Part shown: positions 18,927-26,780 of the stretch, piece by piece
How positions within the stretch are numbered: position 1 is the first letter of the stretch
Layout of the letters: every line of letters begins with the position of its first letter
Source of the DNA: Oscillospiraceae bacterium
Lineage (GTDB): Bacteria > Bacillota > Clostridia > Oscillospirales > Ruminococcaceae
Assembly: GCA_025757845.1 (NCBI GenBank)
Contig: CP107211.1
Location: forward strand, 1,736,001-1,800,000
DNA length: 64,000 nt
Direction: 5' to 3'
The notes under the pieces: generated by a model
What the model saw: the letters and a program-made list of their open reading frames with translations, nothing else
Databases searched by the model: none
Told to the model about the DNA's origin: nothing
Translations under genes and position numbers: made by a program

Positions 18927-19499
18927 TCAGTGCCAGAACACGATGCCCAGTACGGCAGAAAGCAGGATCATCCCAATGGGGGATGGTGCTTTCTGCCGTA
19001 TTTTTTTGTACCCGCAGTGCACCAGCCCCAGCAGCACAAACACCGCAATGGCCCGGCCATCCGGTGCAAAGCCGCCCGTCGGGCCGGCCGTATAGCCGCC
19101 CAGCGTGGAAAGGCTCATCGTGACCGCCGTGGCCAGGATCATGGCCACCACACAGGGGCGCACCCCGTCCAGCACTGCCTGTACCCCGGCGTACCGGAGC
19201 ACGCTGCGCAGCACCGCCGCCACCAGCAGGATGATGACAAAGGACGGCAGCACCACGCCCAGCGTAGCCACCAGTGCCCCCGGCAGCCCGGCCTGCGACG
19301 AACCGATGAAGGTGGCCATGTTCACGGCCAGCGGCCCCGGGGTGGACTCCGACACCGCAATAAAACTCAGGAATTCGCTCTCGGTGAGCCAGCCGTGGCC
19401 CAGCACCACCTCCCGCACCAGCGAGATCATGCCGTAACCGCCGCCAAAAGACAGGGTTCCGATCATCAAGAAGTTCCAGAACAGGGTCAGACAGATCAT
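18927..19499 (-). CDS. Chromate transporter family protein, half-size subunit
   Basis: A 190-residue membrane protein with the ChrA motifs FGGGYGMI near residue 20 and ESTPGPLAVN near 50, plus about five transmembrane segments. It is one of a pair of single-domain CHR proteins that together match a full ChrA; such pairs are often annotated for chromate efflux, but their natural substrate in anaerobes is unknown. Its start overlaps the stop of the partner gene by 4 nt (ATGA). Confidence 0.9.
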   Translation of the reverse strand: MICLTLFWNFLMIGTLSFGGGYGMISLVREVVLGHGWLTESEFLSFIAVSESTPGPLAVNMATFIGSSQAGLPGALVATLGVVLPSFVIILLVAAVLRSVLRYAGVQAVLDGVRPCVVAMILATAVTMSLSTLGGYTAGPTGGFAPDGRAIAVFVLLGLVHCGYKKIRQKAPSPIGMILLSAVLGIVFWH

Positions 19500-20074
19500 T
19501 TTGCACCCGCCTCCTTCCGCAGCTGCTGCACCCCGTACACCGCAAGGCCCGCCGCCCCGCTGAGCAGAATGTAGAAGATGGACGAGAAGGACACCGCCAG
19601 CACCGAGCAGCTCACCATGGCCAGCAGCACCGCCGCCAGGACCGCCCGGCTGAAGGCATCCTTTTTCAGGTTCTTCAGCATCTTAAGCCCCGCCGAGAGC
19701 ACTAAGTAGACCACGCACACCTGAATGCCCCGGAACGCGCTGGACACCACCGACAGCTGCAAAAACTGGTCAAAGAACAGTGAGATGGCATAGATGACTG
19801 CGAAAGACGGCAGACACACCGCCAGCGTGGAAGCCGCTGCGCCGGGCACCCCCTCGAGCTTGTAGCCGATGTAAGTGGCACTGTTCACCGCCATGGGGCC
19901 GGGGGTAGATTCCGCAATGGCCACCATGTCCAAAAACTCTTCCCGGGTGACCCACTGCTTTTCTTCCACAAATTCATGTTCCAGCAGGGCCACCATGGCA
20001 TAGCCGCCGCCAAAGGTAAACGCTCCAATTTTAAAAAAGGTCGCAAAAAGCGCCCGCGTTCTGGTCTGTTTCAT
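19496..20074 (-). CDS. Chromate transporter family protein, half-size subunit
   Basis: A 192-residue paralogue of the downstream gene with FGGGYAMVALLEHEF and ESTPGPMAVNSATYIGYKL. The pair is expected to form a heterodimer. The start at 20074 (MKQTRTRALF) has GAGAGGTGA upstream; a longer reading would run through the divergent TPP leader and is not credible. No promoter was clearly read. Confidence 0.9.
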   Translation of the reverse strand: MKQTRTRALFATFFKIGAFTFGGGYAMVALLEHEFVEEKQWVTREEFLDMVAIAESTPGPMAVNSATYIGYKLEGVPGAAASTLAVCLPSFAVIYAISLFFDQFLQLSVVSSAFRGIQVCVVYLVLSAGLKMLKNLKKDAFSRAVLAAVLLAMVSCSVLAVSFSSIFYILLSGAAGLAVYGVQQLRKEAGAK

Positions 20075-20153
20075 ACCTGTCACCTCTCCGGCCCCCATTC
20101 TAACACAGCTCCCTGCAAAAGAAAAGAGCCCAGCGCAACGCAGCGGCGCAGGC

Positions 20154-20182
20154 TTGCATCCTGCGCCCGACTGTGGTATGCT
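20154..20182 (+). promoter_or_regulatory. Promoter of thiD-tenA
   Basis: TTGCAT (20154-20159), 17-bp spacer ending TGTGG, TATGCT (20177-20182). TRTGn-type extended -10; 14 nt ahead of the riboswitch aptamer. Confidence 0.7.
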
Positions 20183-20195
20183 TGATGCCAGAAAA

Positions 20196-20336
20196 AGGGA
20201 GTCCGCGCAAAGTGGGCTGAGAGTGGGCTGCATCGCCCTGACCTGTGACCTGATTTGGATCATGCCAACGTAGGGAGATTATGTTCTGTGATTTTGTGCG
20301 GAGCTGCCCCCTGCCGGGCATCTCCGCATTTTTATT
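20196..20336 (+). promoter_or_regulatory. TPP riboswitch with terminator
   Basis: The thi-box aptamer spans 20196-20277, with GGGAGTCC, GCTGAGAGTGGG, and the signature CCTGA...GATCATGCCAACGTAGGGA. The expression platform at 20298-20336 is GCGGAG...CTCCGC followed by ATTTTTATT, a terminator. High thiamine pyrophosphate is expected to end transcription before thiD. Confidence 0.95.
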
Positions 20337-20354
20337 GTAAGGGAGTTTTACTGT

Positions 20355-21155
20355 ATGAAAACTGCTTTGACCATTGCCGGCAGCGATTCCAGCGGCGGTG
20401 CCGGCATCCAGGCCGACATCAAGACCATGACTGCCAACGGCGTGTTTGCCATGAGCGCCATCACCGCCCTGACGGCCCAGAACACCACCGGTGTCACCGA
20501 TATCTTTGAGACCACGCCCCGCTTTCTGGCAGAGCAGCTGGATGCCATCTTCACCGACATCTACCCAGATGCCGTCAAGATCGGCATGGTGAGCTCTGCC
20601 GAGCTCATCGACACCATTGCCGAAAAGCTGCATGCTTACGAGGCAAAGCACATCGTGGTGGACCCCGTGATGGTGGCCACTTCCGGCTCCAAGCTGCTGC
20701 GGGACGACGCTGTGCAGGCCCTGACCGCCAAGCTGCTGCCCATGGCCGAGGTGCTCACTCCCAACATCCCGGAGGCCGAGATCCTGTCCGGCATGACCAT
20801 CTCCGACGCCGCCGGCATGGAGGCTGCCGCAAAGGCCATCAGCGAGAAATACGGCTGTGCCGTGCTGTGCAAGGGCGGCCACCAGATCAACGACGCCGAC
20901 GACCTGCTGTGGCGCAGCGGCACCGGCAAATGGTTCCACGGCAAACGCATCGCCAACCCCAACACCCACGGCACCGGCTGCACCCTGTCCAGCGCCATTG
21001 CCTCCAATCTGGCCAAAGGCTGCGATCTGGACACCTCGGTGGAGCGGGCCAAGGCCTACATTTCCGGCTGCCTGTCCGCCATGCTGGATCTGGGCCACGG
21101 CTCCGGCCCCATGGATCATATGTTTGCTCTGAAGGGAGAGTTTGTGGATGGCTGA
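20355..21155 (+). CDS. thiD: Hydroxymethylpyrimidine/phosphomethylpyrimidine kinase
   Basis: A 266-residue ribokinase-fold enzyme that phosphorylates HMP and HMP-phosphate to HMP diphosphate for thiamine synthesis. It has AGSDSSGGAGIQAD at the N-terminus, VDPVMVATSG in the middle, and NTHGTGCTLSSAIA with the catalytic region at about residue 210. GGGAG precedes the ATG. Controlled by the TPP riboswitch just upstream and overlapping tenA at its 3' end. Confidence 0.97.
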   Translation: MKTALTIAGSDSSGGAGIQADIKTMTANGVFAMSAITALTAQNTTGVTDIFETTPRFLAEQLDAIFTDIYPDAVKIGMVSSAELIDTIAEKLHAYEAKHIVVDPVMVATSGSKLLRDDAVQALTAKLLPMAEVLTPNIPEAEILSGMTISDAAGMEAAAKAISEKYGCAVLCKGGHQINDADDLLWRSGTGKWFHGKRIANPNTHGTGCTLSSAIASNLAKGCDLDTSVERAKAYISGCLSAMLDLGHGSGPMDHMFALKGEFVDG

Positions 21156-21825
21156 GATGCCTTTTGTTTCCTCCCTGGTGCAGGAGGACCTGCCGGTGTG
21201 GCAGCAGTGCCTGGACACCGAATTCCTGCGCAGGATGGAGGACGGCACTCTGGACGAAGCCTGTTTCAAGGGTTACATCGTGGAGGACAGTCTTTACCTG
21301 CGGGAATACGCCAAGGTGTTTGCCTGGGGAATGACCAAGGCCCGCACCATGGAGACGCTGCGCAATTACTACTCCCTGCTGGGCTTTGTGCAGGAGAGCG
21401 AGGATGTGACCCGTCTGCACTATCTGGAGCAGTTTGGCCTGTCGGAAGCCGACTTGCAGGCCTTGCCCCTGCGGCCGGAGAACCGCGCCTATGTGGACTG
21501 CATGATCAACGCCGCAAAAAACGGCGAGGGAGAGGCCGAATGCATCATGGCCTGCCTGCCCTGCATGCTGAGCTACGGCTGGATCTTCCAGAAAATGCTG
21601 GATCGCTCCCCTGCCGTGCGGGACACCCTCTACGGCCCGCTGGTGCAGGACTACGCCGGTCCCGGCTATGCGGACGCCTGCCGCGCCTGGGCCGCCTATG
21701 CGGAAAAGGTGTGCACCGGCCTGTCGCCGGAGCGCGCAGCCCGCTGCCGCGCCATCTTCCACGACTGCTCGGTGCATGAGCTGCATTTCTGGGAAATGTC
21801 GGCCAAGCCTCGCACAGATCTCTGA
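21148..21825 (+). CDS. tenA: TenA family aminopyrimidine aminohydrolase (thiaminase II)
   Basis: A 225-residue TenA that salvages base-degraded thiamine by releasing HMP from aminomethyl-pyrimidine compounds, the substrate for ThiD. The catalytic cysteine lies in MACLPCMLSYGWIF near residue 140, and YYSLLGFVQ and RAWAAYAE are family segments. The ATG at 21148 lies inside the thiD stop region (8-nt overlap), with GGGAG upstream. Together with thiD this is a pyrimidine salvage module, not full thiamine synthesis. Confidence 0.93.
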   Translation: MAEMPFVSSLVQEDLPVWQQCLDTEFLRRMEDGTLDEACFKGYIVEDSLYLREYAKVFAWGMTKARTMETLRNYYSLLGFVQESEDVTRLHYLEQFGLSEADLQALPLRPENRAYVDCMINAAKNGEGEAECIMACLPCMLSYGWIFQKMLDRSPAVRDTLYGPLVQDYAGPGYADACRAWAAYAEKVCTGLSPERAARCRAIFHDCSVHELHFWEMSAKPRTDL

Positions 21826-21840
21826 TTTTTCTGCATTTAC

Positions 21841-21890
21841 GGCTGCTGCGCCGCTCCGGGCACCCCGGGCGGGCGGCGGCCGTTTATTTT
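21841..21890 (+). terminator. Terminator of thiD-tenA
   Basis: GGCTGCTG pairs with CGGCGGCC (two G-U), with an inner CCGGG/CCCGG, followed by GTTTATTTT. Confidence 0.6.
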
Positions 21891-21894
21891 GCGG

Positions 21895-21923
21895 TTGCAA
21901 TTTGCGGCATGGTTTTTTATAAT
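21895..21923 (+). promoter_or_regulatory. Promoter of the primosome gene cluster
   Basis: TTGCAA (21895-21900), 17-bp spacer, TATAAT (21918-21923). Confidence 0.75.
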
Positions 21924-21977
21924 AGAAGTAATTGTGCGGCGGCTGTGAGCCCTGCACCGGAAAGGACCTTTGCAACC

Positions 21978-22361
21978 ATGATCTTTGTGCCCCTGCTGCA
22001 TTACTTCAAGTGCAAGAACACCTACAGCGGCAACGAATACGGCCTGCGCTATCGGCTCACCCCGGGCAAGCGCAGCGTGCCGGACCCGGAGGGCGGCGAG
22101 GGTGCCGTGAAGGAGGAGAGCATCCTGACGGTGGACTACTGGCCAGACCCCTGGACGCTGGAAATGACCGACCCGGCCCTGCGCCGACAGGAAATTTTTC
22201 CGCTGACCGACGAGGGCCGCGCCGCCGCCGCAAGTTGTCTGGAGGACGCCTTCAACGCCGACCCGGAACGCTGGAAGAACTGCCCCGACATGATGGACTG
22301 CGACCCCTGGACGCCGCCCGCACCGGAACCCGAAGAAGAAGCAGAGACGAGGAACGCATGA
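21978..22361 (+). CDS. Hypothetical protein, first gene of primosome cluster
   Basis: A 127-residue protein that I do not recognise. It opens MIFVPLLHYFKCKNTYSGNEYG, has YWPDPWTLEMTDPALR in the middle and ends in a Pro/Glu-rich tail with DMMDCDPWTPP. No signal or membrane segment. AAAGGAC precedes the ATG. Its stop overlaps the start of the DnaD-like gene (ATGA), so it is translated with the replication genes and could be related to them. Confidence 0.7.
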   Translation: MIFVPLLHYFKCKNTYSGNEYGLRYRLTPGKRSVPDPEGGEGAVKEESILTVDYWPDPWTLEMTDPALRRQEIFPLTDEGRAAAASCLEDAFNADPERWKNCPDMMDCDPWTPPAPEPEEEAETRNA

Positions 22362-23284
22362 TCTACCGTTTGAAAGAACTCCAAGGCGATACCATCGCGG
22401 TGCCGCAGCTGGTATTTTCCAAGCTGGGCATCGCCGAAGAATACAACGTCCGGGTGGCTTTGTATGTACTGGCCACCGGCATCACCGACCCGGACAAGAT
22501 CTGCGCAGACCTCAAGCTGCGCAGCCGCATCAGCGCCGAAAGTGCCCTGTCCTTCTGGGCCGGTGCCGGGCTGCTGGAACGCTACGAGGAAAACGCGGCC
22601 CCGGGTGCCGAGCCCAGTGCCCCCGCCCCCATGACCTGGGCCGAGATCGCCGCCGCCAGCCGCACCGACCCCATGATCTCCAGCCTGATCGACTGCGCCC
22701 AGACCGGCTTTGCCCGCCCGCTGACCCACCGCGAGATGGAAAAGCTGGTGAACCTGTATGTGCAGGAGGGTTTTGCGCCGGAGACCGTGATGCTGTGCGT
22801 GGCCTATGTGGCCAGCTGCGGCAAGCGCACCATGGCTGCCGTGGTGCATGAGCTGAAGGTCTGGCGCACCGAGGGCGTGGAGACCGGCGAGCAGGCCGAC
22901 GCCCACCTCAAGCTGCTGGCCCTGCGCCGGAGCCGGGAGCAGTACGTCAGCGGCCTGCTGGGCATCTCCACCGACGAGCTCACCCTGGGCGGCCGCAAGG
23001 CCATTGCCCGCTGGTACGAGGTGTACGGCTACGATGACGCCATGGTACAGGAAGCTGCTGTGCAGGCAGGCCCCAAGCGGGACCTGTGGTACTGGAACAG
23101 CATCCTGAAAACCTGGAACGCCAAGGGCCTGCGCACCATCCACGATGTGCGGGGCCCGGTGGCCGACGCCGGAGCCAGCCGGAACATCCGGGTGGACCGC
23201 GAAGCCCCCAGCGGCAACGATTTTCTGGGCAACAGCAGCCTTTCTGCGTCGCTCAACCGGCTCAAAAAGCGCTCCAACACATAA
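22358..23284 (+). CDS. DnaD-domain replication initiation protein
   Basis: A 308-residue DnaD/DnaB-type primosomal protein. A winged-helix-like N-terminus (residues 1-80, FSKLGIAEEYNVRVALYVL) is followed by two DnaB_2/DnaD C-terminal domains: about 120-185 (THREMEKLVNLYVQEGFAPE) and about 205-270 (GGRKAIARWYEVYGYDD, ending YWNSILKTWNAKGL). The YxxxIL-W pattern is the ssDNA-binding signature of this family. It works with the DnaI-like loader encoded 15 nt downstream. Confidence 0.9.
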   Translation: MIYRLKELQGDTIAVPQLVFSKLGIAEEYNVRVALYVLATGITDPDKICADLKLRSRISAESALSFWAGAGLLERYEENAAPGAEPSAPAPMTWAEIAAASRTDPMISSLIDCAQTGFARPLTHREMEKLVNLYVQEGFAPETVMLCVAYVASCGKRTMAAVVHELKVWRTEGVETGEQADAHLKLLALRRSREQYVSGLLGISTDELTLGGRKAIARWYEVYGYDDAMVQEAAVQAGPKRDLWYWNSILKTWNAKGLRTIHDVRGPVADAGASRNIRVDREAPSGNDFLGNSSLSASLNRLKKRSNT

Positions 23285-23299
23285 CACGAGGTTACCCAT

Positions 23300-24274
23300 A
23301 TGCGTACCAAAAACGAACTGTATCAGGAAGCTTTGCGCACTGTGGCCGCCCGGCGGCAGATGGCCCGTGCCCGTGCCGAGGATGCCCGCGCGGAGGCGGA
23401 AGCCGCCGTGCCCGCCCTGCGCCACGCCGAGGACGAGGTGCGGGTGCGGGGTCTGCGCTGCGCACTGGCCGGTGCTTCCGGCAAGGACCGCACCGAGGCC
23501 GCTGCCGCACTGGCCGATGCCCGGCAGAAGCTGACCGCCCTGCTGGCAGCCAGCGGGCGGCCTGCCGACGCGCTGGAGCCGAAATTCAGCTGTAAGCTGT
23601 GCCAGGACACCGGCACGGTCAACGGCCGCACCTGCAGCTGTGTGCACAAGGTCATGCAGCAGCTGCGCCGACAGGAGATCGAGCAGCTGTCCAGCCTGTC
23701 CATCTCCAGCTTTGACACCATGGAGCTGCGCTACTACCCCAACACAATGGATGCCCAGAACGGTGTGAACGTCCGCGCCTATATGGGCCGCCTGCTGGAC
23801 GGCCTGAAGCAGTATGCCGAGGATTTTTCCCCCACCGAGAACGAAAGCCTGATGCTCATCGGCAACGCGGGCCTTGGCAAGACCCACGCTGCGCTGGCCA
23901 TTGCGGGCCTTGTGCTGGAACAGGGCCACGATGTGATCTATGTGTCCAGCCCGGATTTCTTTGGCAAGATCGAAGCTTCCCGCTTTGACCCCTCTGGTGA
24001 TGCCGACACTCTGCTGCGCACTGCCTCCACCGCCGACCTGCTGATCCTGGACGATCTGGGCACCGAGTTCGTCACGCCCTACTTCATCACGGTGTTCTAC
24101 AGCCTGCTGAACAACCGTCTGGGTGCCGGGCTGCCCACCATCATCACCACCAACATCACCGACGGTGCCCTGCTGGAAAAACGCTATACCGAAAAAATTT
24201 CCAGCCGCCTGTCGGCGTTCATTCCCTTCCGCTTCCTAGGTGAGGACATCCGCCCCCAGAAAGCGGCGGAATAA
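23300..24274 (+). CDS. DnaI/DnaC-like helicase loader ATPase
   Basis: A 324-residue AAA+ protein. The N-terminal third is an Ala/Arg-rich helical region followed by a zinc-finger-like CKLCQDTG...TCSC motif near residues 97-112. The ATPase part has Walker A GNAGLGKTH near 195 and Walker B LLILDDLGTE near 250, with sensor 1 ITTN. This matches loaders that place the replicative helicase on DNA. Last gene of the cluster, followed by a strong terminator. Confidence 0.92.
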   Translation: MRTKNELYQEALRTVAARRQMARARAEDARAEAEAAVPALRHAEDEVRVRGLRCALAGASGKDRTEAAAALADARQKLTALLAASGRPADALEPKFSCKLCQDTGTVNGRTCSCVHKVMQQLRRQEIEQLSSLSISSFDTMELRYYPNTMDAQNGVNVRAYMGRLLDGLKQYAEDFSPTENESLMLIGNAGLGKTHAALAIAGLVLEQGHDVIYVSSPDFFGKIEASRFDPSGDADTLLRTASTADLLILDDLGTEFVTPYFITVFYSLLNNRLGAGLPTIITTNITDGALLEKRYTEKISSRLSAFIPFRFLGEDIRPQKAAE

Positions 24275-24285
24275 ACCGCAAAAAA

Positions 24286-24327
24286 GGATCCCCCGCCGGG
24301 CACAGCTGCCTCCGGCGGGGGATCTTT
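24286..24327 (+). terminator. Terminator of the primosome cluster
   Basis: GATCCCCCGCCGG pairs with CCGGCGGGGGATC across a 12-nt loop, followed by TTTG. An A-run on the left gives activity on the minus strand too. Confidence 0.8.
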
Positions 24328-24347
24328 GACGTTATACCGTTTTGCTC

Positions 24348-25136
24348 TCAGAATTCCAGGGCCGGGCTCACCTCATTGCGGCGCTGTGCCTGCACGATGC
24401 AGTCTTTGTCCGGCACCACGCCCGCTGCGCCCAGCGTATTGAACACCGTCTGCAGGGCCAGTACCGGAGTGTTGTTCTCCTGCGAGAGATGGCACAGGGC
24501 AAAGCGCTTGCACCCTTCCTGAATGAGCTCCAGCAGTTTTGCCGAGCACTCGTCGTTGGACAGATGCCCCCGGGTGCTCTCAATGCGGGACCGTAAGTAG
24601 TAGGGGTAAGGGCCGCTGCGCAGCATGTGCAGGTCGTAGTTGCTCTCCAGCGCCACCAGGTCGCACCCGGCAAGGGCCTCGTGCACCGGGGGCGTCAGCA
24701 CGCCAAGGTCGGTGGCGATGGTCATGGTCTTGCCGTCCGGGGTGTGGATGCGGTAACCCACACAGGGCACATCATGGCTGGTGGGGAAAGACTGCACCCC
24801 AAATGCGCCCACGTCCTCTTCCCGGCCCTCCAGCGTGTTCAGTTCACAGCTGGGCGGCACGATGCCGTTGGCATCCAGAAAATCCAGCGTGTCGGCCGCG
24901 CCGTACACCGGCAGCGGGTTCTTTTTGAGGAAGGTGGACAGCCCCTTGACATGGTCGCTGTGCTCATGAGTGACCAGAATGCCGTCGCAGTCGCTGACGG
25001 CAAGGCCCAGCGCCTTGAGCGCTGCCGAGGTGGTGCGCACCCCCTTGCCCATGTCCACGATCAGGTACCGGCTGCCGCAGCGCACCACGCTGCTGTTGCC
25101 GGAAGAGCCGGAATACAATGAGATGAATTCTGCCAT
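24348..25136 (-). CDS. walJ: MBL-fold metallohydrolase, WalJ/YycJ-like
   Basis: A 262-residue metallo-beta-lactamase-fold protein. SLYSGSSGNS at the N-terminus is typical of the WalJ/YycJ group; metal ligands sit in THEHSDH at residues 56-62 and DLGVLT near 145. Members are proposed 5'-3' exonucleases in mismatch repair. Start at 25136 (MAEFIS) with AAGAGG upstream. No walK/walR neighbours are present, so the assignment is by sequence only. Located 78 nt after murA on the same strand. Confidence 0.85.
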   Translation of the reverse strand: MAEFISLYSGSSGNSSVVRCGSRYLIVDMGKGVRTTSAALKALGLAVSDCDGILVTHEHSDHVKGLSTFLKKNPLPVYGAADTLDFLDANGIVPPSCELNTLEGREEDVGAFGVQSFPTSHDVPCVGYRIHTPDGKTMTIATDLGVLTPPVHEALAGCDLVALESNYDLHMLRSGPYPYYLRSRIESTRGHLSNDECSAKLLELIQEGCKRFALCHLSQENNTPVLALQTVFNTLGAAGVVPDKDCIVQAQRRNEVSPALEF

Positions 25137-25214
25137 GAAAAACCTCTTACTGCTCATGAAAACAGCCCGCCGCAGAATACGGCAGGCTGTTGGTTTTGTT
25201 CAGACTTGCTGTGG

Positions 25215-26498
25215 TTACAGGGCCTGCTCCAGCGCGGCGGGCACACGGTCCACCTTGCTGATGTCGGCACCCAGGCCGCGCAGCTTTTCCACGATGTTCT
25301 CGTAGCCGCGCTCAATGTGGCCGATCTCCTCGATCTCGCTGGTGCCGTCTGCCATCAGGGCAGCCACCACCATGGCGGCACCGGCACGCAGGTCCAGCGC
25401 ACGCAGCGGAGCCGGGCTGAGCTTTTCCACGCCCTCGAACACGGCCACCTGACCGTCCACCTGCACGCTGGCACCCATCTTGCGCAGCTCGTCCACATAG
25501 CGGAAGCGGTTGTCCCACACGCTCTCGGTGACGGTGCTGGTGCCCTTGGCCACGCTCAGCAGCACACCCATCAGGGGCTGCATGTCGGTGGGAAAACCGG
25601 GATGCGGCATGGTGTTGATCTTCAGGGGCAGGATGTCGCCGGTACGGCGTACCCGCACGGCATCGTCGAACTCTTCCACCTCGGCACCGGCACGGCGCAG
25701 CTTGGCGGTAATGGGCTCCAGATGCTTGGGGGTCACGTTCTTGATCAGCACATCGCCGCCGGTGGCAGCGGCCGCCACCATGTAGCTGCCGGCCTCGATC
25801 TGGTCCGGGATGATGCTGTAGGTGCAGCCGTGCAGCTTTTCCACACCGCGCACCTTGATCACATCGGTGCCGGCACCGCGCACGTCGGCACCGCACATGT
25901 TCAGGAAGTTGGCCAGGTCCACCACATGGGGCTCCTTGGCGCAGTTTTCCAGAATGGTCTGGCCCTTTGCCATCACAGCGGAGAGCATGCCGTTCATGGT
26001 AGCGCCCACACTGACCTTATCAAAGAAGATGTGTGCGCCGTTGAGCTCCTTGGCACGCACCGTGATCATGCCGTAGTCCACGCTGTCCTCGGCACCCAGG
26101 GCACTGAACACCTTGAGGTGCTGGTCGATGGGGCGGGGGCCCAGGTTGCAGCCGCCGGGCATGGCCACCTGCGCCCGGCCAAAGCGGGACAGCAGAGCGC
26201 CCAGGAAGTAGTAGCTGGCACGCATCTGACGGGACAGATCGTCCGGCACGTTGGTGCCGGTCAGATGGGTGGTGTCGATCTCATAGGTGTTGCGGTTGAG
26301 CATCTTGACCTGCGCGCCCAGGGTGCTCAGGATCTTCAGGCTCACCGCCACGTCACTGATATCCGGCAGATTTTCGATCACACAGACATCCGCCGCCAGA
26401 ATGGTAGCAGGCAGAATGCCGACCGCCGCATTCTTTGCACCGGAAATGGTGACCTCGCCATGCAGGGGCTTGCCACCCGTAATAACAAATTTCTCCAC
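25215..26498 (-). CDS. murA: UDP-N-acetylglucosamine 1-carboxyvinyltransferase
   Basis: A 427-residue MurA that transfers enolpyruvate to UDP-GlcNAc, the first step of peptidoglycan synthesis and the fosfomycin target. GAKNAA places Lys22/Asn23, and the catalytic Cys is at 117 in PGGCNLG, so the fosfomycin-sensitive cysteine is present. The GTG at 26498 was chosen because AAGGAG lies 9 nt upstream; the longer ATG reading lacks a site. A perfect palindrome (CAGGCCTGTGGCACAGGCCT) lies about 20 nt upstream of the start. Confidence 0.96.
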   Translation of the reverse strand: MEKFVITGGKPLHGEVTISGAKNAAVGILPATILAADVCVIENLPDISDVAVSLKILSTLGAQVKMLNRNTYEIDTTHLTGTNVPDDLSRQMRASYYFLGALLSRFGRAQVAMPGGCNLGPRPIDQHLKVFSALGAEDSVDYGMITVRAKELNGAHIFFDKVSVGATMNGMLSAVMAKGQTILENCAKEPHVVDLANFLNMCGADVRGAGTDVIKVRGVEKLHGCTYSIIPDQIEAGSYMVAAAATGGDVLIKNVTPKHLEPITAKLRRAGAEVEEFDDAVRVRRTGDILPLKINTMPHPGFPTDMQPLMGVLLSVAKGTSTVTESVWDNRFRYVDELRKMGASVQVDGQVAVFEGVEKLSPAPLRALDLRAGAAMVVAALMADGTSEIEEIGHIERGYENIVEKLRGLGADISKVDRVPAALEQAL

Positions 26499-26518
26499 TT
26501 TTATGATCTCCTTGTCAA

Positions 26519-26541
26519 AGGCCTGTGCCACAGGCCTGTTA
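26519..26541 (-). promoter_or_regulatory. Hairpin/palindrome in the murA leader
   Basis: AGGCCTGTG-G-CACAGGCCT lies just ahead of the murA ribosome binding site. It could be a 5' hairpin or an operator. A TATAAT (26627-26632 complement) with TTGCTT 16 bp upstream suggests the promoter about 95 nt further up. Confidence 0.4.
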
Positions 26542-26780
26542 AGGTTCCTGAAAGCATTCATATCCGCTGCCTGTGCCCGTCCTGTGTACAAAGCCAACAA
26601 AGCCCGCGCACAATTACAGCTATCTTATTATACACAAATTACACAAAAAAGCAAAGCCCCGATTGTACGAGTTCCATTATTTTCTGTTTTGCCCAGAATC
26701 CGTTCCGATATTCTGAAAATTTGTCTCTTTTTTTCAAGATTCCGACACATTCCGGCGGTCAGACGCCGGTTTGTCACATT

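Noticed and set aside
19496..20263. Longer start for the second chromate-transporter subunit
   Set aside because: The extra 63 residues would be read across the antisense of the TPP riboswitch region and have no ribosome binding site.
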